Source: JAPYTY01 sp036338435 (GTDB lineage: Bacteria; Acidobacteriota; UBA6911; RPQK01; JADFOI01). From it: DNA of 64,000 nucleotides. The stretch's first letter is position 1, and each line of letters starts with the position of its first letter. Positions 43,760 to 52,860 of the stretch are shown here, piece by piece. The notes below the pieces were generated by a model. The model was not told the DNA's origin and searched no databases. It saw only the letters and a list, made by a program, of their open reading frames with translations. The stretch is taken from the NCBI GenBank assembly GCA_036338435.1, contig JAYZCG010000037.1, positions 37,994 through 101,993 on the forward strand. The letters run 5' to 3'. Position numbers and translations under genes: made by a program.

Positions 43760-44911
43760 TTAACTATTTTTCCAGCGGTCATAGAGATTTCTACGGCGGC
43801 TATTCTTTGGGATGAGGATCTTGCTGAGAGCGTTTAGGACTTTCCACGCCGGATCATTCTTCATGGCACGGATGTGATCATCCAACTGGATGGTATGATC
43901 CGCACGTATTTTCAGTTCCTTTTCTAGTGATTGGACCTGCTCAGCCCGACTGGACAGAGATTTCTCCTGAGAGCGGATGTGATCATCCAACTGGATGGTA
44001 TGATCCGCACGTATTTTCAGTTCCTTTTCTAGTGATTGGACCTGCTCAGCCTGTCTGGACAGAGATTTCTCCTGAGAGCGTATGTGGTCATCCAACTGGC
44101 CGGCATGATCCGCACGTGTTTTCAGTTCCTTTTCTAGTGAGTGGGTATGGGCTCTGGATTGCTTGATTAATGCGTCAGACATATCCACCAAAATGCTTTC
44201 CTGGGGGTTGGATGTGAAAGATCCGTTCGTGGCTATGGCAATGAAATAACGTGGAATGCGCTGATCTATTTTGGCTAAAGTGAATTCGGACTGTTTTTCG
44301 ACCAGGTGTGTGGTTATTTCTCGCTCTTCTTCCATTGTTTTGGTCGGTATGGGCCATATATTAGAGTTGTAGACAACACGTTGGCCCAGTAGGTAGGTTT
44401 TTTTGAAATGCTGATCTAACAACCGGCTGAGGCTTTGTAAGTCGAGTTCATTGATGTGGAATGGGTTGTCAACACCCGATTCCTCGGTGTAAACGGTTTT
44501 GTTGGGTGTGGAAATAATGAGCAAGCCATCTTTGATTAGGAGGCGTTTGATTTCGTCCAAGAGTAGTCCATGCTTTGCTATGTGTTCAATGGTTTCGAAA
44601 CAGACAATGATGTCGAAATGTTGGGAGTCCAGTATGGGAACCTGGGTGATATCCCCCACCATGAAGCTGAGGTTGGGCCTATCATACTTGTTGGAAGCAT
44701 GGTGGATGGTAGCTTCATCTAGATCAATACCTGTGACCGAAGTTGCTCTCCGGGATAGTAAGCTTGCCCCGTAGCCTTCACCTGTGGCGAGGTCGAGTAC
44801 TCTCTTCCCCTCTACAAACTGGGAGGCAAAAGCATAGCGATGCAAATGTTCATAGGCAATCGTTGCATCTTCAATCCAGGGGAGAAACCGTTCTCCTGTC
44901 CATTCCAGCAT
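43760..44911 (-). CDS. Class I methyltransferase with repeated coiled-coil tail (WbdD-like layout)
   Basis: The N-terminal 230 residues form a SAM methyltransferase: motif I VLDLATGEGYGASLLS, acidic GIDLDEA, FDIIVCFETIEHI and LLIISTPNK. From 258 to 349 there are 2.6 copies of a 35-residue repeat (SLEKELKIRADHTIQLDDHI, then RSQEKSL and AEQVQ), exactly five heptads, predicted coiled coil. The C-terminus (DPAWKVLNALSKILIPK) is amphipathic and basic, a likely membrane contact. It converges on wzt, which has a sugar-binding-type C-terminal domain. A chain-terminating, length-measuring role is inferred; no kinase domain is seen. Confidence 0.82.
   Translation of the reverse strand: MLEWTGERFLPWIEDATIAYEHLHRYAFASQFVEGKRVLDLATGEGYGASLLSRRATSVTGIDLDEATIHHASNKYDRPNLSFMVGDITQVPILDSQHFDIIVCFETIEHIAKHGLLLDEIKRLLIKDGLLIISTPNKTVYTEESGVDNPFHINELDLQSLSRLLDQHFKKTYLLGQRVVYNSNIWPIPTKTMEEEREITTHLVEKQSEFTLAKIDQRIPRYFIAIATNGSFTSNPQESILVDMSDALIKQSRAHTHSLEKELKTRADHAGQLDDHIRSQEKSLSRQAEQVQSLEKELKIRADHTIQLDDHIRSQEKSLSSRAEQVQSLEKELKIRADHTIQLDDHIRAMKNDPAWKVLNALSKILIPKNSRRRNLYDRWKNS
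43865..44140 (-). repeat. 105-bp tandem repeat in the methyltransferase gene
   Basis: Two full copies and one partial copy (starts of the shared string at 43872, 43977 and 44082 on the plus strand, period 105). Copies one and two differ at only a few bases; the third has diverged more. The unit encodes 35 residues, so gain or loss keeps both frame and heptad register. Confidence 0.93.
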
Positions 44912-45174
44912 ATTTTTCGTAAATAAGCAGAGCCTATCTTTCCTTCATCGATTGCAGTATCACGTTGAGCACCAGTGAAAATATGTTATGTAATCTATCT
45001 CAATGTGCCTCACTGTTACTTTGCTGATTTCATACTATCGCTTGGCACGTTTAATTGCACGGGGTTGTTGATAGTTCTGTCATGTCACAGGATCTTGACA
45101 GTGGATAACGCAGAGCTGCCTTGTGCGAGGTGAATCTCCAAAGCTCGATGGTTCAATGTTAACAAGGTCGTGCG

Positions 45175-45180
45175 TATAAT
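45175..45180 (+). promoter_or_regulatory. Perfect -10 hexamer six bases before a start codon
   Basis: TATAAT ends six bases before the ATG at 45187; the best -35 at 17 bases is weak (TTCAAT). Transcription would start at or next to the A of the ATG, giving a leaderless mRNA. The 275-base gap upstream has no gene. Confidence 0.5.
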
Positions 45181-45186
45181 ACTGAA

Positions 45187-47490
45187 ATGTTCGTGATTCG
45201 TGTCATTTTCTGGTTTGTGTTTTTACCGGTCCAGTTTCTCCTTCTGTTAGCATTTTCACTCTGTGACTGGCTGCATTTTTTGCGCTGCAAACTGCCATTT
45301 CCCACTGACTGTACATTGCCAAATGAGGTCGTACCTCACAAACTTTGTTCCATAGTGATGTTGAATTGGGATGGTCGACATCTTCTGGAGGAGAGTATCC
45401 CCGCCTTGAAAAGAGCGGTCCGTTTTACGGGAAACGATCATGAAATCATTGTTGTCGATAATGGTAGTCGTGATGACAGCATCGATTGGTTGAGGTCTAA
45501 TCATCCTAGTATCGAGATAGTTGCCCTGAAGGAAAATCTCGGTTTTGGGGAAGGTAACAACCGTGGGGTTGCAGCTTCTTGTCATGACATCGTGGTTCTT
45601 CTCAACAATGACATGATCGTGTCGGAGGATTTCCTCTCTCCGCTTCTGGATGCCTTTGAGGACTCTCATGTATTTGCCGTCTCAAGTCAGATCCTGTTCC
45701 CAGAGGGGATGCGACGGCAGGAAACTGGGAATACCCAACTCCATTTCAGAGGTGGTTATCCCCACTTCTCACACGAACCAATCCAAAGTTTTCACAATGT
45801 TCGCGCTTATCTACCGGTGCTTTGGGCTGGGGGAGGATCCTCAGCGTTTCACCGTGATCGATTTATGGAACTGGGCGGCTTTTCTTCTCTTTTCAGTCCT
45901 TGTTATTTTGAAGATACGGATCTAAGTTACCGTGCTTGGAGTTGTGGATGGAAAGTACTCATGGCCGCCAATAGTCGGGTGTTGCACAAGCATCGTAGTA
46001 GTAGTTCAGGTCGTTTCAGTTCCTCCCAGATGGAAAGACTTGTGGAGCAGCGCAAACTTTGGCATATCTGGAAGAACTACCCGTTGAGGACCCTTGTAGT
46101 TCATCTGCTCTTGCTTCCCTTACATTTAACACGGCAGTTGTCTGTTGCCACTTACGGATGTGCTTTGGGAAAGTTGTTCTTGGTTCTTTACCAACGTATT
46201 TGTGCAATGCCACGGAAGGTTTCCGAGAGAACTTTTGCTCAGTGGATCCGACAACCTCTTGCATATCTAAATCATTTTAATCCTGGCCGAACAGGAACAA
46301 ACAGATTTCCTTTACAGATCCTTGCCATCAGTGCATATCTTCCACAGTTGGGCCGGCACGGTGGGGGAAATCGTGTTTTTTACCTGTTGCGGGAGGTGGC
46401 AAAAAAACATGAAGTTAGTCTGTTGAGCTTTGTTGAGAATGAAAAAGAGTGTGATTCTGTCTCCGCTCTACTTCCCTATTGTAAACGGGTCGAGACGGTA
46501 AAACGTACACGGCATACGCCAGTGTCACTGTTTCCTTACGAGCCATTTGAAGAATTCAACTGTCCTGCATTTCGTAAGAAATTAGAGATATTGTTAGTGG
46601 AAAAAGATTTTGATCTTGTCCACTTCGAATGGCCTCAGATGGCTCAATATGCTGATCTTTGCAGAGGTATCCCCATGTTTCTCACAGAGGTCGAGGTCAA
46701 CTATGCGGCTCATTATACGGTTGTGGCTCTACAGAAAAATCCTCTTAAGAAATTGAGGGCAATATACAATAGTTTGCACACTCTATATCGAGAAGTTCAA
46801 TTGTGTCGGAAGGTAGATCGGGTAGTTTGCGTGACAGATGAAGACCGCAACTCTTTACGCAATTATGTTGAGGAGAGCAAACTTTCTGTCATTAACACTG
46901 GAGTGGATACCCAATATTTTAATCTCGACGATTCTCATGTTTTCGAGCCGAATACCTTAGTGTTTGTGGGTGCATTCCGGCATGAACCGAATGTTGATGC
47001 GATGCTTTATTTCTGTCATCAGCTTTTGCCCAGGATTGTGAAGGAGCGTCCTCAGACTTGCCTCTACATTGTAGGAGACGGCCCGCCTGAGTCGGTTAAG
47101 GCCCTGCAATCCATACCACAAGTGACGGTGACTGGGTATGTTGAAGACATCCGTAGTTTCTATCAAAGGGCTCAGGTAGTCGTGGTGCCGCTCCGGACGG
47201 GCGTAGGCATAAGGGGGAAAATTCTTGAGGCTTGGGCTGCTGGCAAGGCCATGGTTGCCACACCTTTGGCATGCCAGGGAATACGGGTAGTTCCTGGTGA
47301 AAACATTTTTGTTGCTGATGGTGCGGACGAATTTGTAAAGCAGACCCTTGGTTTGCTGCGCGATCCAAATCTGTGCAAACAGTTGGGGCGAGCAGGACGT
47401 GAGACAGCCGTAGATTTCTACGATTGGAAGCCTTTGGGTAAGGAAATGATCGACCTTTATGAAGGTATCGTGCAAAGGGATCCTATATAG
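45187..47490 (+). CDS. Two-domain glycosyltransferase (GT2-GT4 fusion)
   Basis: A 767-residue protein. After an N-terminal hydrophobic segment (about 3-30), a GT2/rhamnosyltransferase-like domain covers about 50-300 (IVVDNGSRDDS, LKENLGFGEGNNRG, VVLLNNDMIV, CYFEDTDLSYRAW). A hydrophobic linker region follows, then a GT4-like domain from about 375 (LPQLGRHGGGNRVF, VINTGVDTQYF, VGDGPPESVK, VPLRTGVGIRGKILEAWAAG). Probably adds two sugars to the exported glycan. Nine bases separate it from the next gene. Confidence 0.88.
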   Translation: MFVIRVIFWFVFLPVQFLLLLAFSLCDWLHFLRCKLPFPTDCTLPNEVVPHKLCSIVMLNWDGRHLLEESIPALKRAVRFTGNDHEIIVVDNGSRDDSIDWLRSNHPSIEIVALKENLGFGEGNNRGVAASCHDIVVLLNNDMIVSEDFLSPLLDAFEDSHVFAVSSQILFPEGMRRQETGNTQLHFRGGYPHFSHEPIQSFHNVRAYLPVLWAGGGSSAFHRDRFMELGGFSSLFSPCYFEDTDLSYRAWSCGWKVLMAANSRVLHKHRSSSSGRFSSSQMERLVEQRKLWHIWKNYPLRTLVVHLLLLPLHLTRQLSVATYGCALGKLFLVLYQRICAMPRKVSERTFAQWIRQPLAYLNHFNPGRTGTNRFPLQILAISAYLPQLGRHGGGNRVFYLLREVAKKHEVSLLSFVENEKECDSVSALLPYCKRVETVKRTRHTPVSLFPYEPFEEFNCPAFRKKLEILLVEKDFDLVHFEWPQMAQYADLCRGIPMFLTEVEVNYAAHYTVVALQKNPLKKLRAIYNSLHTLYREVQLCRKVDRVVCVTDEDRNSLRNYVEESKLSVINTGVDTQYFNLDDSHVFEPNTLVFVGAFRHEPNVDAMLYFCHQLLPRIVKERPQTCLYIVGDGPPESVKALQSIPQVTVTGYVEDIRSFYQRAQVVVVPLRTGVGIRGKILEAWAAGKAMVATPLACQGIRVVPGENIFVADGADEFVKQTLGLLRDPNLCKQLGRAGRETAVDFYDWKPLGKEMIDLYEGIVQRDPI

Positions 47491-47498
47491 TTAGGCCA

Positions 47499-49265
47499 AT
47501 GAACAAGTCACATGTTCTTCTTGTCCAGTGTTGTCATCTCTCACAGTTTTTCTATGTGGCGAAGACACTTAGGGAGCGCAACCCGGAGTACAAAGTAGAT
47601 GCACTATTCTGCACATCATCTCAGATAGACGCTTATCTGGAAGATTTCCCCTACTTTAGCCAAGTGTATTTTTACCAGCATAATTCTCGGGCTTTGGGCG
47701 ACGGTTTAGATGTGGAGGCTATTGTGTTTCCACTTTTGAATCGCGGTTACTGGCAGATCAAAAAAGTAGCCTTTGATCTGTCCTTGACGAACCTCGAAGT
47801 AGACTATGAGGGAGCATTTAGGCCTCTTTCGGTTAGACGTCTTTATTTGTCGAGAGTCAGGCCCCTTTACTCTCCAACTGATAGTTTTGTTGCTTATCAT
47901 CAAGACTTTCCAATATTGCCCCTGGGCAAACGAATCCTCCTTATGGAAAGTTGTCACAGTACTGTCTTAAGACAGTATCAAGATAAGTTGGATGCACTCA
48001 TTCCGACGGATTCAGAAGTCACTCATATTCGCAAGGGTTCGGTCAAGGAGATCCGACGGGACGTGCGGATTAATCACTTTGAAAGTGCGATTGTTTTTTT
48101 CTCTGGAGAACCTGGGTTTTCCGTCATGCGATTACTTCCTTTCCTGCTCTTTGTACCTCGTATTGTGGTTGTGACTGAAACAGGTAAGACCTTTGACGTA
48201 AACACTCGTAGTTTGTGTAGATTTCTCTTAGAGCGGATCCGTCGTGGTGTCTTGCCACCACAGTCTTCTCCTCGAATTCTTGTGGTTCAAACAGAAACAG
48301 TTCCTCACGTCCAACACATCATAGGACAATTAAGAGGGGTTAAGCTTTTTCCACGTTCGGAAATTACCCTCTTCTGTCGGCAGATGGATCGAAGTCACTT
48401 TGAATTAGATTGCCACGTTGACCGAATACTGACTTATGGAGGGGCGGGCATTTGGGACAATTTTCGGTTGTGGAGACAGATAAGAAAGCTGGATCCAGAC
48501 ATAGTGTGTGCCATATTTTCAGGAAGGCCCTACTTTAGAAAATCTAAGTTGATTTTTTTTATTTTGCCTACACGACGTCGAATGGTCTTTAACGCCCAAT
48601 TGGATCACTACAATTTAAAGTTTAGAACTTTTTCGCGGATTTTTAGAAGCGAACCGCTTTTGTTGGAGCCAGAACCGTCGCCAGAACCGTCGCCAGAACC
48701 GTCGCCAGAACCGTCGGATTCCTCATCACACGTGCTCATGTTGCAAACAGAGGATCCTGTGAAAACAGCTAAAGCCATTAAGGTATTGACGAGTGAGAAA
48801 GTGGCGCCTAGAGCACGCATTTCGATCTTTTGTTCGGCGAAAGAGCAAGGTGCCTTTGCATCCCTTCCGCAGGTAAATCAAGTATTTGTCTACGATCCCC
48901 AAAACCCAATTACAAGTTTAACCACTTTCTGGAATATGGCTCGGTCTGGTCCAGACGTTGTGGCGGGCATTTTTTCGGGTCGGCCAATTTTTTGGAAACA
49001 AAAAGTTCTTTTTTTCCTGCTCCCCGCTCGTAACCGGCTGGTCTTCAACAACCAGTGCGATTGCTTTTTTCTCAACTGGCGTAATGTACACCTTTTGCTG
49101 CCTGTCAGGAATGTTCGTTTTGACAACTCAATCCTATTCATTATCTTGTTTTTCTTTCGTCGGGTTGCCAAGATCCTTCTCTTTTTTCCACGGTTTGCCT
49201 TCCTCCTGATGTGGGTGGTGTCCATGAACTTGAAGCGCGTTATGTCTACAACGACTGGAAAATAA
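47499..49265 (+). CDS. Unrecognised protein of four tandem GT9-like half-domains
   Basis: A 588-residue protein I cannot assign. Four modules recur, starting near 5 (HVLLVQ), 145 (RILLME), 259 (RILVVQTET) and 411 (HVLMLQTED). Modules two to four share FFSGEPGF, IFSGRPYF and IFSGRPIF before a hydrophobic FFxLPxRxRxVFN strand. Each looks like the N-terminal Rossmann half of GT9/GT-B transferases. A PEPS-repeat linker (391-406) precedes the last module, and the C-terminus (543-577) is hydrophobic with basic residues. It sits between glycosyltransferase genes, so polysaccharide work is likely. Confidence 0.6.
   Translation: MNKSHVLLVQCCHLSQFFYVAKTLRERNPEYKVDALFCTSSQIDAYLEDFPYFSQVYFYQHNSRALGDGLDVEAIVFPLLNRGYWQIKKVAFDLSLTNLEVDYEGAFRPLSVRRLYLSRVRPLYSPTDSFVAYHQDFPILPLGKRILLMESCHSTVLRQYQDKLDALIPTDSEVTHIRKGSVKEIRRDVRINHFESAIVFFSGEPGFSVMRLLPFLLFVPRIVVVTETGKTFDVNTRSLCRFLLERIRRGVLPPQSSPRILVVQTETVPHVQHIIGQLRGVKLFPRSEITLFCRQMDRSHFELDCHVDRILTYGGAGIWDNFRLWRQIRKLDPDIVCAIFSGRPYFRKSKLIFFILPTRRRMVFNAQLDHYNLKFRTFSRIFRSEPLLLEPEPSPEPSPEPSPEPSDSSSHVLMLQTEDPVKTAKAIKVLTSEKVAPRARISIFCSAKEQGAFASLPQVNQVFVYDPQNPITSLTTFWNMARSGPDVVAGIFSGRPIFWKQKVLFFLLPARNRLVFNNQCDCFFLNWRNVHLLLPVRNVRFDNSILFIILFFFRRVAKILLFFPRFAFLLMWVVSMNLKRVMSTTTGK
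48669..48716 (+). repeat. 12-bp tandem repeat, four exact copies
   Basis: Four perfect copies of ccagaaccgtcg encode the PEPS linker between modules three and four of the unrecognised protein. Perfect identity indicates recent slippage; changes in copy number stay in frame and alter linker length. Confidence 0.95.
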
Positions 49266-49375
49266 CACAAAGTTTTTCTGGCCTGAATTACAATGGGATT
49301 GATCAGTTGCATCTCCAATGTTGCTGGTGTACTTGGGCCGAAGGAGTTATGGCAGATTTGGTGTGGAGGATAGGG

Positions 49376-49403
49376 TGGTTAAGTGGTTAAGTGGTTAAGT
49401 GGT
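49376..49403 (+). repeat. 8-bp tandem repeat, 3.5 copies, at a gene start
   Basis: Unit tggttaag repeated at 49376, 49384 and 49392, then tggt. The unit is not a multiple of three. TAA occurs once per unit in a different frame each time, so three units close all frames. Confidence 0.9.
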
Positions 49404-51251
49404 ACGACGTTGAAATTAAATAGTTCAGAATCAGAGTCTGAACTATTTCCTCGACTCGTTCTCATTTTGGTCGTCTTATTGGGATCTATACCGTTTATTG
49501 GTCAGGCATTCCACCTCGATGATCGGATTTATCTCGAAATTGCCGAGAATATTCTCAGTAAACCTTTTTTTCCTTTTGACTATCTTATCTCCTTTGAGGG
49601 ACTGGTTGCCCCTGATGCGGCCAGCCATGGACATCTACCTTTAATCTCTTACTATCTTGCCTTTCTGAAGCTAGTGACAGGAAGTAACAGTGAATGGATT
49701 TATCATTTGGCCTTTCTGGCCTTCCCCCTTTTAGGAGCAATTGGCTTTTATGATCTTGCCAAGAACTACCTGCGCTTTCCGCTTCCAGCAGCATACTTAC
49801 TGGCCTTTTCACCTGCTTTTTTTGTGTCAAGTCACACACTGATGACAGATGTTCCTCTCGTTGCTTTTTGGATTTTCTGTTTGTCCCGATTTTTGAGAAT
49901 CTGTGAAGGCCATTCGAAGAGATGGGATTGGGTGTCATGTGCATTGAGTCTTCTGGCGGCCGCTTTCACATCCATGCTTACGGTTGGGTTAATTGTCCTG
50001 ATGGTTAGTTTTCTAATCATCAATGGACGTGTTAAAAATAATCGATTAGTGACTGGGCGAGAGTTTTGGTTGGTCGCCGTTCTTTTGTCATTGCCCATTT
50101 TGTTGTGGTTGGTGTGGTACCTACGTGCATATTTTCATTACGATCGTTTTGTGCTCACCAATATTTTTCTGTATATGGGCAAGCGTGAAGCTTTTAGTTG
50201 GGAACTGATGGGGATTAAAGGTCTGAGTGCCATTCTTAATGTGGGTGGAACATTTTTATTCCCTCTATTTCTATGGTGTGGTTTTGCTGGACGCACGAGC
50301 GTACGAGTCTTTCTATTGATTGCTCTTTTTAGTTTTGTGCCTTTCTACGCCTTGTTTACGGGGTGGACGTGGGTACAGATCTCTATGTTTTCACTATTCT
50401 TTTCCTCGGGTCTGATAGTGGTGTGGTATTTATTATATCTGAGTGCCAGCGTCCTTAGGTGGGGATGGAATGTACTACAATTTCCAGAACTTGATTATTT
50501 ACCGTATTCCCCTGGAAAATTGCTCTCATCGGTATCCGAAGAGTCAGGTGTAACCAAACAGGTGGAGATGGTGAGACTGCGCAATTTAGAATTGCTCTGG
50601 GTGCTCTGGTTTCTGGGAATTATTTTCACCTGCCTCGTTGCTTACCACATCGGTGCTGTGCGCTATACGTTGTTGGCTTTACCACCGTTGTTGCTACTGT
50701 GGATGAAGGCGTTAGAAACACGTATTCACAATGGCTATTTTCTCAGAAATTTAATTTGGACGAGTGTCGTTGTAACTGCTATCTACTCGATGCTTATTGG
50801 CTACGGTGACTATCGGTTTGCTGAGTCATATCGTCAGAGTTCCGAGGAGATTACACGCCAGTATACCCAACCTGAACGGACTTTGTGGCACGCAGGAGAA
50901 TGGGGATTCCGCTATTATTTCGAGCAGAATGGGGCAAGACTTCTAACCGCCAATGCCGTGGGCCCTAGGATAGGAGACTTAATTATCAAGCCTTATCTAG
51001 CAACACCATGGGTAACCCTCTACGATGTTCCTGAGTACTCCGAGTTGTTGGAGCAACATGTGGCTTTCAGTGATTCTCCACTCCGCACCCTTGATTTTTC
51101 ATCCCATGCTGGTTTCTACAGCAGTTGGTTTGGAATCCTTCCATTCAGTATCACAAGTGGGGAGAGGTGGGAGTGGTTCAATGTCTTCCGTGTAATCAAG
51201 GAGTACGATGGGCCTACTCCAAAACGGCAAAGATATCCACTTGGGCGATGA
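49383..51251 (+). CDS. GT39-like membrane glycosyltransferase
   Basis: A 622-residue protein with about 11-13 hydrophobic helices. The conserved acidic loop after helix 1 (AFHLDDRIYLEIAENIL) marks the ArnT/PMT-like GT-C fold, which uses polyprenyl-linked sugar donors. The start is uncertain: the GTG used lies within an 8-bp repeat, and a TTG at 49410 is an alternative. A perfect 12-bp inverted repeat lies in the first codons. Removal of two repeat units would instead join an ATG at 49349 in frame. Confidence 0.8.
   Translation: MVKWLSGTTLKLNSSESESELFPRLVLILVVLLGSIPFIGQAFHLDDRIYLEIAENILSKPFFPFDYLISFEGLVAPDAASHGHLPLISYYLAFLKLVTGSNSEWIYHLAFLAFPLLGAIGFYDLAKNYLRFPLPAAYLLAFSPAFFVSSHTLMTDVPLVAFWIFCLSRFLRICEGHSKRWDWVSCALSLLAAAFTSMLTVGLIVLMVSFLIINGRVKNNRLVTGREFWLVAVLLSLPILLWLVWYLRAYFHYDRFVLTNIFLYMGKREAFSWELMGIKGLSAILNVGGTFLFPLFLWCGFAGRTSVRVFLLIALFSFVPFYALFTGWTWVQISMFSLFFSSGLIVVWYLLYLSASVLRWGWNVLQFPELDYLPYSPGKLLSSVSEESGVTKQVEMVRLRNLELLWVLWFLGIIFTCLVAYHIGAVRYTLLALPPLLLLWMKALETRIHNGYFLRNLIWTSVVVTAIYSMLIGYGDYRFAESYRQSSEEITRQYTQPERTLWHAGEWGFRYYFEQNGARLLTANAVGPRIGDLIIKPYLATPWVTLYDVPEYSELLEQHVAFSDSPLRTLDFSSHAGFYSSWFGILPFSITSGERWEWFNVFRVIKEYDGPTPKRQRYPLGR
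49418..49448 (+). repeat. Perfect 12-bp inverted repeat with 7-base loop
   Basis: AAATAGTTCAGA (49418-49429) and TCTGAACTATTT (49437-49448) are exact reverse complements around a 7-base loop, within the first codons of the GT39-like gene. It could be an mRNA hairpin that hides the start region, or a protein-binding palindrome. No T-run follows, so it is not a classical terminator. Confidence 0.85.
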
Positions 51252-51270
51252 TAGTTGATTTGCTCAGTTG

Positions 51271-52860
51271 TTATTGATTAGTTCGCATGGGCGATGGGTT
51301 TTTCCACAACTCAGCTTGACTTTGGTCCGGGAGATCCCAAACTTTGATTTTGTGCCAACCCGTCTCTTTTAGGCGTCGATATATTTCGTCGTTGAAGCCG
51401 GTAATGTAGCTCAGTCCCTGAAATCCAGTTTTTCCCACTACTACATCTAGCGAATCTATGGCGGTGACCGAGTTGATATTGTCACCAATCCTCCTTACCT
51501 GGAGGTCAAGGCCTGTTATGAAGGCATGGAGTTGTAGCGCCTCTGGGTGGAAATGGGAGACAGACGGAACAAAACCCACTACTTGGGCATCTTCCATGCT
51601 CTTTGTAATTTCCTCAAATCTCCAGTTTTCACGACGTGGTGGTCCAGCTACCTCCAGATAGTGGGATTGGTACAGAACCCATTCTTGCTGAATCGTTTGG
51701 TAATCGCTGTCGCTTGTCTCAAAGAGGGCTATCTTTGTGGGGTGCAGAGGAGATTCAAAAGATACACTCAGGAACTGGACAAAGGCAAATAGAAAGATTC
51801 CGCAAATCCATCTTTTTTGCTTTCTCCATGGATAAAGTATGAGTATTGCAAGTGGGGGAGCTAAGGGGAGGGCAAAGCGTGGATCCTTCGGGGTTACGAA
51901 AATCAGAAATAGGATTCCTCCCAGAAGCCACCACCACAGAAACCTTACTGAACTAGGGATATCACCTCGATTTTTTAGCGAGAATATGGCACTCCACACA
52001 AAAGCAACGGTCAGTGGCAAGAACAAAAAGTAGCTGGAAATGGCACGCGGGTAGTAAATCCAACCTAAGATGGTTGTTAAGCCAGGTTCTCCGTGGCGTG
52101 GATAGGGTTGCCAGGGAATCAGTGAGGTTTGTACCGTTGTGGGATAACGGTCGAGTAGGTCGCTTAGATTGGGGAGAAACCAGAGAAAGATCAGGGGGAT
52201 GGTCAGAATCATAGCATCCATTAGGTTTATTAGAGAATTCTTGCGATTTTTTGATTGGATGAGGACAAAAAATAGAGGCAAGAGTATGTAGATGGGAAAG
52301 GTCCATTTAGTCAGTGTGCCTGCTGCGCAGGCTAGTCCGAAACCCAAGGTCCACCCTTTAACTTCAAACCACTCACTTTTGAGTAGGCAATATGCAGCGG
52401 CGGCAACCCATCCAGCCATGGCGCCATCAAGAAGAGAAATACGGCTTGTCCAAGCCACAAACGGAAAGAGTAGAGTGAGTAACCCAGCCCAGATTGCCAC
52501 GTTCTGCTTCATGCAAAAAGATGCAATACCAAAGCTACAGTAGCACAGGAGAAACATGCCCAAGAAATTGGAAAGCAACGGCACAAATTGATTCGGAGCA
52601 AACACGGATAAGGTAATGGCTTCCTGGACATAGTATAGCGGGGGGTAATGTGTACTGATGTTAGAGAATGTTTCCCACAATGTTCCTGCTTGTAGAGCCT
52701 GCCAGTATTCCCAGCCTTTCAACTGGTGGTGTGCTGCATCCCATATGGGTGGCATGTCGGTTCTGAACTCCCAAATGATATGAATGCCCATGATCAGGGC
52801 AAAGAAGGCTATGAATAAAATGAGCGGAGTGTTGTTCGCCTGATTTATTCTCATCTGCAT
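51271..52860 (-). CDS. GT39-like membrane glycosyltransferase
   Basis: About 529 residues with roughly ten hydrophobic helices and a C-terminal soluble part. The first loop has DMPPIWDAAHHQLKGWEYW, with STHYPPLYY after it and TSRISLLDGAMAGW later, fitting GT-C/ArnT-like (PMT_2) proteins. The ATG at 52860 is preferred to a TTG at 52893. It converges on the other GT39-like gene, 19 bases apart. Likely adds a lipid-linked sugar to an envelope glycan; acceptor unknown. Confidence 0.8.
   Translation of the reverse strand: MQMRINQANNTPLILFIAFFALIMGIHIIWEFRTDMPPIWDAAHHQLKGWEYWQALQAGTLWETFSNISTHYPPLYYVQEAITLSVFAPNQFVPLLSNFLGMFLLCYCSFGIASFCMKQNVAIWAGLLTLLFPFVAWTSRISLLDGAMAGWVAAAAYCLLKSEWFEVKGWTLGFGLACAAGTLTKWTFPIYILLPLFFVLIQSKNRKNSLINLMDAMILTIPLIFLWFLPNLSDLLDRYPTTVQTSLIPWQPYPRHGEPGLTTILGWIYYPRAISSYFLFLPLTVAFVWSAIFSLKNRGDIPSSVRFLWWWLLGGILFLIFVTPKDPRFALPLAPPLAILILYPWRKQKRWICGIFLFAFVQFLSVSFESPLHPTKIALFETSDSDYQTIQQEWVLYQSHYLEVAGPPRRENWRFEEITKSMEDAQVVGFVPSVSHFHPEALQLHAFITGLDLQVRRIGDNINSVTAIDSLDVVVGKTGFQGLSYITGFNDEIYRRLKETGWHKIKVWDLPDQSQAELWKNPSPMRTNQ

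Noticed and set aside
43865..44140. 105-bp repeats considered as a mobile or CRISPR-like element
   Set aside because: Contiguous, in frame and coding for heptads in a methyltransferase gene.
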